From an uncultured Oscillospiraceae bacterium (GTDB lineage: Bacteria > Bacillota > Clostridia > Oscillospirales > Oscillospiraceae), in the NCBI GenBank assembly GCA_934589675.1, contig CAKTOF010000004.1, positions 97,075-161,074 of the forward strand: a stretch of DNA of 64,000 bases, in the 5' to 3' direction. This document shows, in pieces, positions 48,567-56,436 of the stretch. The notes below the pieces were generated by a model, which saw nothing but the letters and a program-made list of their open reading frames with translations, was not told where the DNA came from and did not search any database. Position 1 is the stretch's first letter; every line of letters starts with the position of its first letter. The position numbers were made by a program, and so were the translations under genes.

Positions 48567-50328
48567 TCCATCGGCCAATCCCGCAGACGCTGCGGACGCC
48601 GCGGCCGTGATCATATCGCTCTCCGGAGAGAGCGCGAAGATCTCCGGCTCCGGCGCAAGCGAGGACGGCGGCGTCGTGAAAATCCAAAGCGGCGGGACCT
48701 ATGCGCTCACCGGCGACTACGCCGGGCGAATCGTCGTCAACGCGGCGGACGAGGATGTGACGCTTCGCCTGTCCGGCGTGTCCGTCATCTCGGACAGCGG
48801 CCCGGCGGTCGAGGTGACGGCGGCCGGAAGCGTGACGATCGAGGCGGAGAGCGGAACGGAAAACAGCCTGACTCTCGCGGAGGAGTTTCAGCCCGCGGAC
48901 GGCGAGGCGGACGCGGCGGTCTACGCAAAATCCGACCTGACGCTGACAGGAGAGGGCACAATCTTCGTTTCCGGCGGCGTGCGCGACGGCGTGAACTGCC
49001 GCGGCAGCCTCACGATCTCGTCTCTTGCGCTGCGCGTCGACGCGGCGGATGACGGCATCGTCGGCGAGTCGTCCGTCACAGCGGGCGAGGATGCGCAGAT
49101 CACCGTCACGTCCGGCGGAGACGGCATCAAGGCCACGGAGGACACAGATGCGGCGCTTGGCTTTGTAACGCTTGGCGCAGGCAGGTATTCCATCACGGCC
49201 GGAAACGACGGCGTGCAGGCGGAAACGGCGCTGACCGTCTCCGACGGCGAGTACACGATCACATCAGGCGGCGGCGCGGCTGCGGCCGCCTCTCTGGACG
49301 AAGACGGCAGCTACAAAGGCCTCAAGGCCGGGACGACGCTGGCTGTCACGGAAGGAAATCTCGCGCTGGACTGCGCGGACGACGCGCTGCACGCAGACTG
49401 CGTCGAGCTTTCCGGCGGCGCGCTCTGCATTGCTTCAGGCGACGACGGCGTCCATGCCGACAGCGCCCTGACCGTGTCCGGCGGGACGATCGACATCTCG
49501 GAAAGCTATGAGGGGCTGGAGGGCGAGACGGTCACCATCACGGGCGGAACCATCGCCCTTTCCGCAAGCGACGACGGCATCAACTGCGCCGGCGGCGCGG
49601 ACGCGTCCGGCTTCGGCGGGCTGTTCGGCGGCGGCTTTGGCGGCGCGTCGGGCGACTTCGTCCTGACCATCGCGGGCGGCAGCGTCTACATCGAGGCCGG
49701 CGGCGACGGGCTTGACTCCAACGGCTCCATCGTCATGACGGGCGGCGCAGTGACCGTGTTCGGCCCGACGGACGACGCCAACGGCTCCATCGACTACGAG
49801 ACGACGTTCGACCTCTCGGGCGGAACGCTCATCGCCGCGGGCAGCTCCGGCATGGCCGAAGGGCCGTCGGACAGCTCGGCGCAGAACAGCCTGGCCGTCT
49901 GGCTTGCTTCCGCGCAGGAGAGCGCCGAGGTCGTCATCACGGATGAAAGCGGCGCGCGCATCGCGTCGTTCACGCCGAGCTGCGCGTTTTCGTGGGCGCT
50001 TTTCAGCTCGCCGGACATCGAAACGGGCAAGACGTACACCGTCACGGTCGGCGGCGCGGAGGCCGGCTCGGCCACGGCGGAGGCCGGCGTGACGACGATC
50101 GGCACGGCGCGCGGCTTCGGCGGCTTTGGCGGCGGCCCGGGCGGCGGGATGCCGCAGGGCGGTCAGGCTCCGGCTGATTTTGATCCGGACAGCGCCCCGG
50201 CCGACTTCGACCCCGACAACGCGCCAACGCGCCCGGACGGGCAGGCGCCGGCGGACTTTGACCCCGATAGCGTCCCGACCCCGCCGGACGGACAAACCCC
50301 GCCGGATGGCGCGCCCGGCGAAGCGTAA
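48496..50328 (+). CDS. Carbohydrate-binding beta-helix lipoprotein (Cthe_2159-like)
   Basis: A 610-residue lipoprotein: lipobox LGAC (Cys20), then from about residue 40 to 450 a long repeat-rich region with turns such as SDDGINCAGG, GDDGVHADSALTVSGG and GGDGLDSNGS, the wording of right-handed parallel beta-helices with Asp-rich calcium turns. Such carbohydrate-binding lipoproteins bind acidic or plant polysaccharides. The tail (about 540-610) is Gly-rich then made of PADFDPDS/PPDG repeats, probably an unstructured wall-spanning or calcium-binding arm. AAGGAGGCGG precedes ATG 48496. Followed by a terminator. Confidence 0.85.
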   Translation: MNRKFAAAAALLTALLLGACGASDPSANPADAADAAAVIISLSGESAKISGSGASEDGGVVKIQSGGTYALTGDYAGRIVVNAADEDVTLRLSGVSVISDSGPAVEVTAAGSVTIEAESGTENSLTLAEEFQPADGEADAAVYAKSDLTLTGEGTIFVSGGVRDGVNCRGSLTISSLALRVDAADDGIVGESSVTAGEDAQITVTSGGDGIKATEDTDAALGFVTLGAGRYSITAGNDGVQAETALTVSDGEYTITSGGGAAAAASLDEDGSYKGLKAGTTLAVTEGNLALDCADDALHADCVELSGGALCIASGDDGVHADSALTVSGGTIDISESYEGLEGETVTITGGTIALSASDDGINCAGGADASGFGGLFGGGFGGASGDFVLTIAGGSVYIEAGGDGLDSNGSIVMTGGAVTVFGPTDDANGSIDYETTFDLSGGTLIAAGSSGMAEGPSDSSAQNSLAVWLASAQESAEVVITDESGARIASFTPSCAFSWALFSSPDIETGKTYTVTVGGAEAGSATAEAGVTTIGTARGFGGFGGGPGGGMPQGGQAPADFDPDSAPADFDPDNAPTRPDGQAPADFDPDSVPTPPDGQTPPDGAPGEA

Positions 50329-50335
50329 AAAAATG

Positions 50336-50369
50336 ACCCGGCTGTGGAAGCTCCCACAGCCGGGTTTTT
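50336..50369. terminator. Terminator after the beta-helix lipoprotein
   Basis: A 12-bp stem ACCCGGCTGTGG with T run; also serves the converging reductase remnant. Confidence 0.9.
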
Positions 50370-50375
50370 GCAGAT

Positions 50376-51044
50376 TCAGAGGTTGCTCGCCAGCGCATAC
50401 GCCGCGCGCATGGCCGACTGGATGGAGCCGACGCGGTCACAGTCGCCGATTATGTGGACGCGCACATTGCCGGTAAAAAACGCCATGGCCTCATCCGAGC
50501 GCGGCTTCATGCCCGCGGCGAGGACGACGCTGCCGCAGGAAAGCGCGGCCGTCTCGCCGCCCCGCTCATAGACGATGCGGCCGTCCTCAATTGCCGTGAC
50601 GCGGGCGTTTAAGACGTACGAGAAGTTCGGCTCATTTTCCCAGCGCGCCTGAAGCAGGCTGCGGAAGTGGACGGGGACGCTCTCGGGCGAGAGGACACCC
50701 TGCATCTCGAGCACCGTGACGGCGTGGCCGCGGGCGGCCAGATGCAGCCCCATCTCCACGCCGATCTCGCCGCCGCCGACGACGGCGAGCTTTTTCGGCG
50801 TTCCGGGCTTCGGCGCGACCATGCGCTCAGCCTTGTGCTCAATGCCCCAGACGGGGTTGACGGAGCAGACGGTGTTCCACTTCTCCGGGCCGGGAATGTG
50901 GCACTTGTTGCAGCGCAGGCACGGCACGACATCCTCGCTGCGGCCCTCATACGCCTTGATGCCCCACTCCGGGTCGGCGATGAAGGCGCGTGCCGCGCCG
51001 ATGAAGTCCGCCTGGCCGGAGGATATGATGTCCTCTTTATAAAT
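50376..51044 (-). pseudogene. Remnant of a third Old Yellow Enzyme-type reductase, two deletions
   Basis: Only a C-terminal remnant is left. It starts at a sequence matching residues near 300 of the enzyme at 15409 (EDIISSGQADFIGAARAF), so the whole FMN barrel is gone. The 4Fe-4S Cys (CLRCNKC...VC) remain. Then KLAVVGGG runs straight into EIGVEMGLHLAA: the first Rossmann motif is joined to the second, losing about 124 codons by comparison with the intact gene, where both motifs are coded by GGCGGCGGC-like DNA. The rest to the stop is well kept. The joined end abuts the deacetylase-like gene. Confidence 0.85.
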
Positions 51045-52080
51045 GCGTGTAGTCATACGCCCGGACGGGGTCGATGTACCCGGCCAGCTGGCGGAACGTG
51101 ACGCAGCGGCCGCCGAGATCGTAGATGAGCGCGACTTGCTCTTCAAACGTCTGCGATTCAAAGTCGTGCCCGTCGACGCTGTGATAGGCCAGCACGGCGA
51201 CGCAGCCGTTCGTCGCGCCCTCGACGACCTCTTTTAAGCGCTCGCGCGTCATCAAGGGCGCCGTGTTGAACGACGGCATGGCAAGCGGCGAGTCGACGAG
51301 CGGGTCATAGTGCGCGCACGCAGCGCGGTGATACCGGTCGCCCTGCATGTCGCCGCGCGCCCAAAGGTAGCCCGCCTCGTGCAAAATGGCCTCGTGCCGC
51401 GCCGTGCACTGCCCGCCGGGATAGCCGAAGGCCGTCGGGCGCGGGATGCCGTTTTCTTCGCAGCGCGCCTGCAAAAGCGCGGCCTCCTCGCGGACGTAGT
51501 CGTCCGATCCGCCGGTATAGGCGCGCGGGTCATGGTGCATGGAGTGGTTCACGATCTCGTGGCCGCGCTCGTGAAGCTGCCGGATCTGCTCCCACGTCAT
51601 AAAGCGCGTCTTATCCGCAAAGCCCGGCCCGCCGAACATTCCCTGCGCCATCTCGCAGACGAAGAAGTTGCCGCGGCCGCCATGGCGCTCTAAAATGGGC
51701 GCGGCCTGCTCAATGTGGTCGATCGTCGCGTCGTCGAACGTCATGAGCACGAGCCGCTCCGGGATGGGACGGATGATGGGGAAGATCTCCTCCCGCGCCT
51801 CCTCCAGCTCAATGGGCCCGACGCCGAGCACGTCGCGCATGACCTGATCGTCCGGCCATTTGCCCGCGAGCAGCTCGCGCAGGACGGCTGAGCGTGCCTC
51901 GAGCTGCTCCAGCTCCTTCCGGATCTCGTCGGGCGAGCGGCCCGGCTCCATCTTCGGCGCGTCAAGCGCGCCGGCGCATGTGTCGTGAAATTCCTGCATG
52001 GCGGCGTAGCGCTCCGGCTCGAGCGTCCTTTTCCGCGCGGTATACTGCTGCATGACGCGCAGCAGCTGCTTTGCATCCAT
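51037..52080 (-). CDS. Polysaccharide deacetylase-like protein (NodB fold)
   Basis: A 347-residue cytoplasmic protein (no signal peptide). A helical N-terminal region of about 110 residues, then a NodB domain: LVLMTFDDATIDH (the Asp pair of the metal site; family TFDDG), HEIVNHSMHH (the HxxxH metal ligands), FGYPGGQ and LAYHSVDGHDF. It may deacetylate or hydrolyse an N-acyl group on an amidated small substrate. ATG 52080 is eight bases after GGGAGG. Its 3' end overlaps the reductase remnant, so a deletion probably ran up to this gene; the last few residues may be altered. Confidence 0.82.
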   Translation of the reverse strand: MDAKQLLRVMQQYTARKRTLEPERYAAMQEFHDTCAGALDAPKMEPGRSPDEIRKELEQLEARSAVLRELLAGKWPDDQVMRDVLGVGPIELEEAREEIFPIIRPIPERLVLMTFDDATIDHIEQAAPILERHGGRGNFFVCEMAQGMFGGPGFADKTRFMTWEQIRQLHERGHEIVNHSMHHDPRAYTGGSDDYVREEAALLQARCEENGIPRPTAFGYPGGQCTARHEAILHEAGYLWARGDMQGDRYHRAACAHYDPLVDSPLAMPSFNTAPLMTRERLKEVVEGATNGCVAVLAYHSVDGHDFESQTFEEQVALIYDLGGRCVTFRQLAGYIDPVRAYDYTHL

Positions 52081-52233
52081 TGTCATGACCTCCCGGTTTG
52101 TTTTTCCCTTAGTATACGCCCGGACGGGCGGCTTGTCCAATGAGAAGTGGGCTGGGATATATGATGCAGATGTAATAAGCGGATGCGGTGCGATGTGAAT
52201 TGTGCTATGATGCGAAAAAAGGAGGCGGAGACG

Positions 52234-52839
52234 ATGGAGCTTTCACAGCTGCGCGCGTTTCTGGCGGCGGCGCAGTATGAAAACATGACGCGCGCGGCCG
52301 AGAGCCTGCATGTGACGCAGCCGGCGCTTCTTGCCCGCGAGGTCGACCTCGCGCTGACCGGCCCGTCCGTACAGTCGGAGGAGATCGCGTGGCAGCGGCT
52401 GTGCACCGAGCCGATGGGGATCATTCTCTCGCGCGGCCATCCGCTGGCGGCGCTGGGCGAGCTGTCGGTCGCGCAGCTTCGCGGCCAGCGGTTTTACTGC
52501 AACAATTCAAACTCTGACTTCTATGACCTTGCACGCTATTTCTGCGCGCAGGCGGGCTTTGAGCCGGATGTGTGCTATGAGGGAGACTTCCCGCAGTTCA
52601 TCAGCGAGGCGATCAGCCGCGGGCTCGGCGTGTCGTTCATTGCGCCGGGGCGCTTTGCCGGCGGGGCGGAGCAGGCGTGGGAGACCGACATCGTCTTCCG
52701 CCCGCTCAAAGACGCATTCTGCGTGCGCGAGAGCGGCATCGCGGCCCCGCGCGGCTGCTACCGGACGAAGGCCGTGCGCGCGTTCTGCGACTGCCTGCAG
52801 GTGCGCCGCTTGACTTTTCATGCGGACGTGATAGTATAG
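52234..52839 (+). pseudogene. LysR-family regulator with internal in-frame deletion
   Basis: 201 residues where LysR proteins have about 295. The N-terminal helix-turn-helix begins normally (MELSQLRAFLAAAQYENMTR, LHVTQPAL) but at about residue 32 jumps to LAREVDLALTGP, which belongs in the effector domain; the recognition helix's end, the dimer helix and about 95 residues are missing. The remaining effector half looks sound (RGQRFYCNNSNSDFYDLA). AAAGGAGGCGG precedes the ATG. DNA binding is unlikely, so it is called a pseudogene even though the frame is open. It diverges from the deacetylase-like gene. Confidence 0.8.
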
Positions 52840-52870
52840 CAGAAAGACCACGATATGGAGGGAAATGACC

Positions 52871-53461
52871 ATGAAAAAGCTGCTGTGCGCCCTGTGCCTT
52901 GTGCTGGTGCTCGGCTCTCTTGCAGGCTGCGCGGACAAGAATTCCGGCAAGGCCAAGGGCGCAAAGCTCGCCGACGACGACGCGATCTTCACTGTTTCCT
53001 ATTACTACATCCGCCCGTCCATCCACGACGACGACATCGCCGGCTACTGTGAGGAGCATGGCTTCAAGCAGATCACGAAAAACGACGACGGCACATACAC
53101 GTTCCGGCAGGACCGCGCGGCATACGAAGAAAAAATGGCCGACCGCAAGGCCAGCCTTATGGAATATCTGGATGACATCCTGACGAACGAGGAATTCGGC
53201 GCGTATGTCCTCTCGTATGATCTCGATGCGGACAACGCGTTCCGCCATGTGACGATCACGGTCGATTCGGAGCAGTATTTGGCTGCCGAGGATCACACCG
53301 ACATCATCGGCGAGTACATCCTGTCGGTCTATCAGTATTTCATGGAGGACAGCGAGGACGATCCGGCCGTCACGGTCGACATTGTCAGCGAGTCCACAGG
53401 CAAGACGCTGAACTCTGTGGATTTCCCGCAGACCGGCTCGTCAAACGACTTTCTGTATTAA
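52871..53461 (+). CDS. Lipoprotein of unknown function
   Basis: A 196-residue lipoprotein with lipobox LAGC (Cys20) and a mature part of acidic, mixed alpha/beta character, Asp-rich near residue 37 and 56 (ADDDAI, HDDDIAG). I do not recognise the domain. ATG 52871 is about nine bases after GGAGGG; ATG 52865 is too close. It stands alone before a strong shared terminator. Confidence 0.75.
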   Translation: MKKLLCALCLVLVLGSLAGCADKNSGKAKGAKLADDDAIFTVSYYYIRPSIHDDDIAGYCEEHGFKQITKNDDGTYTFRQDRAAYEEKMADRKASLMEYLDDILTNEEFGAYVLSYDLDADNAFRHVTITVDSEQYLAAEDHTDIIGEYILSVYQYFMEDSEDDPAVTVDIVSESTGKTLNSVDFPQTGSSNDFLY

Positions 53462-53466
53462 AAAAG

Positions 53467-53502
53467 AAGCCGCGGCGCATGGGTTCCCATGCGCCGCGGC
53501 TT
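53467..53502. terminator. Bidirectional terminator between lipoprotein and ribU
   Basis: A 17-bp perfect stem with a two-base loop, A run on the left, T run on the right. Confidence 0.92.
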
Positions 53503-53505
53503 TTC

Positions 53506-54141
53506 TCAATCCTGTTTGCCCTTGAGGAACGGGGAGATGCGCTTGTAGACGAGGAACGTCAGGATCGCATCGCACAGGCCTTTGACGAACGTGAACGGCA
53601 GGTTGAAGATCACAAGGCAGCCGAGGAGGCCGTTTGCGCTCGGCAGGATCTGCTGGTACATGCCGATGATGGCATCGAGCGGCAGGCCGTAGAACTTGAC
53701 ATATGCCGGATAGGTGATGAAGTAGTTGATGGGCACGGACAGCAGGCCCATTGCGGCCGCGCCGACGAGGCAGGCGATGAGCGCGCCCTTGCGGCCGTGC
53801 TCCTTCTTATAAATGAGGCCGGCCGGAACGACAAGGCACACGCCGAGCAGGAAATTGCCCAGCTCGCCGACGCAGGCGCTCGACGTGCCCTTGATGAGGA
53901 TGTGCAGCACGTTTTTGAGCAGGCACACGACGACGCCGCTCACGGGGCCGAGGCTGAACGTCGCGATGAGCGCGGGAAGCTCGGAAAAGTCCATTTTCAC
54001 GAATGCCGGGATGAGCGCCGGGATGGGGAACTCCACGAACATGAGCAAAAACGCGATGGCGGACAGCATGGCCGTCATGACGATCTTGCGGGGGTTGCCG
54101 GTCAGCTTGCGCTGACGGGCGGCTGCGGTCTGAGAGGACAT
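53506..54141 (-). CDS. ribU: Riboflavin ECF transporter S component
   Basis: A 211-residue membrane protein with five or six helices. The RibU signatures are present: the basic start followed by MTAMLSAIAFLLMFVEFPIP, then FVKMDFSELPALIATFSLGP and GELGNFLLG. With the shared EcfAA'T energising module it imports riboflavin. An FMN riboswitch and terminator in its leader confirm the substrate. GGAG lies eight bases before the ATG. The flavin link suits a genome with several flavoenzymes. Confidence 0.95.
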   Translation of the reverse strand: MSSQTAAARQRKLTGNPRKIVMTAMLSAIAFLLMFVEFPIPALIPAFVKMDFSELPALIATFSLGPVSGVVVCLLKNVLHILIKGTSSACVGELGNFLLGVCLVVPAGLIYKKEHGRKGALIACLVGAAAMGLLSVPINYFITYPAYVKFYGLPLDAIIGMYQQILPSANGLLGCLVIFNLPFTFVKGLCDAILTFLVYKRISPFLKGKQD

Positions 54142-54158
54142 AAAAAACGCTCCTTTAA

Positions 54159-54198
54159 GAAAAAATCAACACCTGAAAAGCCATGCCTTTCAGGTGTT
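54159..54198 (-). terminator. FMN-riboswitch expression-platform terminator
   Basis: On the minus strand AACACCTGAAA (54188-54198) pairs with 54168-54178, then eight T. It lies between the aptamer and the ribU start. Confidence 0.88.
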
Positions 54199-54226
54199 AC
54201 ATCGTTTCTTGGGAGCAGGTGATGCA

Positions 54227-54340
54227 CACATCTTCTTCCATCCAGACTGTACTGTCGGTTTCGGAGTTGCACCGAATCAACGCTTGCGCGCTCGCGGACT
54301 TTACCGCCGGTCGGGAATTTCACCCTGCCCTGAAGACATC
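54227..54340 (-). ncRNA. FMN riboswitch (RFN element)
   Basis: On the minus strand the RFN core is read in order: CAGGGCAGGGTGAAATTCCC, GACCGGCGGT, AGTCCGCGAGC, TTCGGTGCAACTCCGAAACC, GACAGTACAGTCTGGATGG and the closing AGAAGATG. FMN binding would favour the terminator and switch off riboflavin import. Confidence 0.97.
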
Positions 54341-54359
54341 CTGTTCAGTTGTCGGCAAT

Positions 54360-54387
54360 ATTATAGCAGACCGCGTGCAAAATGCAA
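54360..54387 (-). promoter_or_regulatory. Sigma-A promoter of ribU
   Basis: On the minus strand TTGCAT (54382-54387), a 16-base spacer and TATAAT (54360-54365), 20 bases before the riboswitch. Confidence 0.8.
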
Positions 54388-54447
54388 GGGCTTTTTTCAA
54401 AAACCGCGCTGTGGTATACTGTTGGAAGCAAAAGGGAGGTGGGCGCG

Positions 54448-54933
54448 ATGGTCTGCGCGTTTTCCGGCCACCGGCCGGAGAAGCTGCCGTGGGGCGGCGA
54501 TGAGCGCGACGCACGCTGCGCCGCGCTCAAGCTCCAGATCTTCCGCGCAGCCGAGCGGGCATACCGGGACGGATACTCGGAGTTTGCCTGCGGCATGGCG
54601 CGCGGGTGCGACCTCTACTTTTTCGAGGCCGTTGCGCTGCTGCGCGCCGGCTTTCCGGACATCCGCGTCACGGCGTGGCTTCCGTGCCCGGATCAGGCGG
54701 CGCGCTGGAACGCGGCCGACCGGGCGCGCCATGAAGCGGCGCTTTCGCAGTGCGACCGGATCGTCACGGTGGAGCCGGTCTACTCGCCGGGTTGTATGCT
54801 GCGGCGCAACCGCGCCATGATCGACGCGTGCAGCCGGCTCATCACCGTCTATGACGGCTCCGGCGGCGGGACGGGCGCGGCGGTGGACTACGCCGAGCGC
54901 CGCGGCGTGGACATCAATCCGATCTGGCTGTGA
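54448..54933 (+). CDS. SLOG/DUF1273-family protein (YpsA-like)
   Basis: A 161-residue Rossmann-like protein of the SLOG group: the opening AFSGHRPEKLPWG, FACGMARGCDLYFFEA, and late GGGTGAAVDYA. YpsA-like members are thought to bind a nucleotide-derived ligand; YpsA itself affects cell division in Bacillus. GGGAGGTG precedes the ATG. It diverges from ribU and its 3' end overlaps the DUF4830 gene by 20 bases. Confidence 0.85.
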   Translation: MVCAFSGHRPEKLPWGGDERDARCAALKLQIFRAAERAYRDGYSEFACGMARGCDLYFFEAVALLRAGFPDIRVTAWLPCPDQAARWNAADRARHEAALSQCDRIVTVEPVYSPGCMLRRNRAMIDACSRLITVYDGSGGGTGAAVDYAERRGVDINPIWL

Positions 54934-55408
54934 CATCCTGCGCCGGCAGGGCGAACCCATGCAGAAAGCCGTCCTGTGCGCTGGAGCACACGTCGCCGCC
55001 GACGACCCGGTTCTTCCGGACGAGCAGCGTGGCGAGAACCTCGCCGTCCGCGTCCGGGTAGTTTGTCACGCGGTAGACATAACGCATGAGCTGCTTGCCC
55101 GCAAGCTTGGAAAGATCGAAGCCCTGCGCCTTCTGCACCTCATTGTAGCGCGCGAGGACATCGGGAAATTCCTTCGGGATGCGGACCTCCTGCGTCTGGA
55201 CCGGCTCCGGCTCGACCTGATAGCCGTATTGCGCCAAAAACGCGATGCGCTGCTCATTTGTCTTTGCAGACACGTCGCGTGCGTCGGCCGCGGCGGCGGA
55301 TGCGCCGGACGGGCGGGCGAGCAGGAAAATACAGACGGCCGCGGCCGCTGCGAGCAGCAGCGCGGTCACCAGCCCCTTTTTTGAGAGCTTGGCAGTTACG
55401 ATCATCAT
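54914..55408 (-). CDS. DUF4830-like membrane-anchored protein
   Basis: A 164-residue protein with one N-terminal helix (about 11-30) and an extracytoplasmic domain containing RIAFLAQYGYQVEPEPV and IPKEFPDVLARYNEVQKAQGFDL, the pattern of DUF4830. The function of the family is not known to me. ATG 55408 or 55405 is the start; the ribosome site is weak (GGGGG). The C-terminal 20 bases overlap the converging SLOG gene with no terminator between them. Confidence 0.7.
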   Translation of the reverse strand: MMIVTAKLSKKGLVTALLLAAAAAVCIFLLARPSGASAAAADARDVSAKTNEQRIAFLAQYGYQVEPEPVQTQEVRIPKEFPDVLARYNEVQKAQGFDLSKLAGKQLMRYVYRVTNYPDADGEVLATLLVRKNRVVGGDVCSSAQDGFLHGFALPAQDVTARSD

Positions 55409-55487
55409 GGCGGGACCCCCATTACTCGTTGAATTTGTGGTACAGCCTATTCGCTGTCCCGGAACAATATGACAGGCAGGTGCTTTC

Positions 55488-56210
55488 ATGCTGCAAAGAC
55501 TCGACAAGATCTTATCCGATGCCGGCGTCGCCTCGCGGCGGGAGCTGAAGAGCATCCTGCGCGCCGGGCGCGTGCAGGTAGACGGCGCCGCAGCGCGCGA
55601 CGGCGCTGCAAAGTTCGACCCCGACGCTGTCGCGGTCACGCTTGACGGCGCGCCGGTGCGAACGTCGCACCGCGTGGTGCTCATGCTCCACAAACCGGCG
55701 GGCTATGTGACGAGCACGGACGATCCGCGCGACAAAACGGTCATGGAGCTGCTTCCGGAGCCGTACCGGAAGCGCGGTCTGTTCCCGGTCGGACGGCTGG
55801 ACAAGGCAACGGAGGGGCTTCTGCTCTTTACAAACGACGGCGCGCTTGGCCACGCGCTCACATCGCCGCGGCGCGGGATGGAGAAATGCTACTATGCCCG
55901 CCACGACGGCCGGGCGTCCGAGGCGGACGTGCAGGCGTTTGCAGACGGGCTGACGCTGCGCGACGGAACGGTCTGCCGGCCGGCAAAGCTCGAGGTGCTG
56001 GCCGACGGCGAATGCCGCGTCACCGTCACGGAGGGCAAGTACCATCAGGTGCGCCGGATGATGGCCGCGCGCGGCCTCCCTGTGACGTACCTCAGACGCG
56101 AGCGGGAGGGCGCGCTCACGCTCGGCAGCCTCGCGCCCGGCGCCGTGCGGGAGCTGACGGAAGCGGAGATCGCGGACTTGAGCGTTGGCAAAAATGCCGA
56201 ATCAAAATGA
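55488..56210 (+). CDS. RsuA-family 16S/23S rRNA pseudouridine synthase
   Basis: 240 residues: an S4 RNA-binding domain (LDKILSDAGVASRRELKSIL), then the catalytic domain with LMLHKPAGYVTSTDDP, the catalytic Asp in FPVGRLDKATEGLLLFTNDG and the ending GKYHQVRRM. RsuA makes pseudouridine 516 in 16S rRNA, RluB/E/F act on 23S; the sequence alone does not settle which. Ribosome site CAGGTG. Diverges from the DUF4830 gene. Confidence 0.93.
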   Translation: MLQRLDKILSDAGVASRRELKSILRAGRVQVDGAAARDGAAKFDPDAVAVTLDGAPVRTSHRVVLMLHKPAGYVTSTDDPRDKTVMELLPEPYRKRGLFPVGRLDKATEGLLLFTNDGALGHALTSPRRGMEKCYYARHDGRASEADVQAFADGLTLRDGTVCRPAKLEVLADGECRVTVTEGKYHQVRRMMAARGLPVTYLRREREGALTLGSLAPGAVRELTEAEIADLSVGKNAESK

Positions 56211-56347
56211 AACCGTTTTGAAACCAAGAATGGCCGCACGATTCGTTTATGTCAGAATCCAAGCCGGTTTTTTAAGCATATTGACGAAATAATCGTCAAA
56301 ATAGATTAAAACCGATGCGGCGTTTGAAAGAAATTGTACATTTGCTC

Positions 56348-56376
56348 TTGCAATCTGACGAAAAAAATAGTATGCT
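56348..56376 (+). promoter_or_regulatory. Sigma-A promoter of the CdaR-ftsEX cluster
   Basis: TTGCAA, a 17-base spacer and TATGCT, 61 bases before the start codon. The rest of 56211-56436 is AT-richer than average and shows no gene. Confidence 0.75.
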
Positions 56377-56436
56377 CTTCCTATATGGCGTTTTGACCAT
56401 AATCAGGGAGACTGAATCGACAGAGGAGGGCTGAGT

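Noticed and set aside
50163..50357. Minus-strand frame with Gly/Ser/Ala repeats
   Set aside because: Antisense of the PADFDPDS repeat arm of the beta-helix lipoprotein; its repeats simply mirror those.
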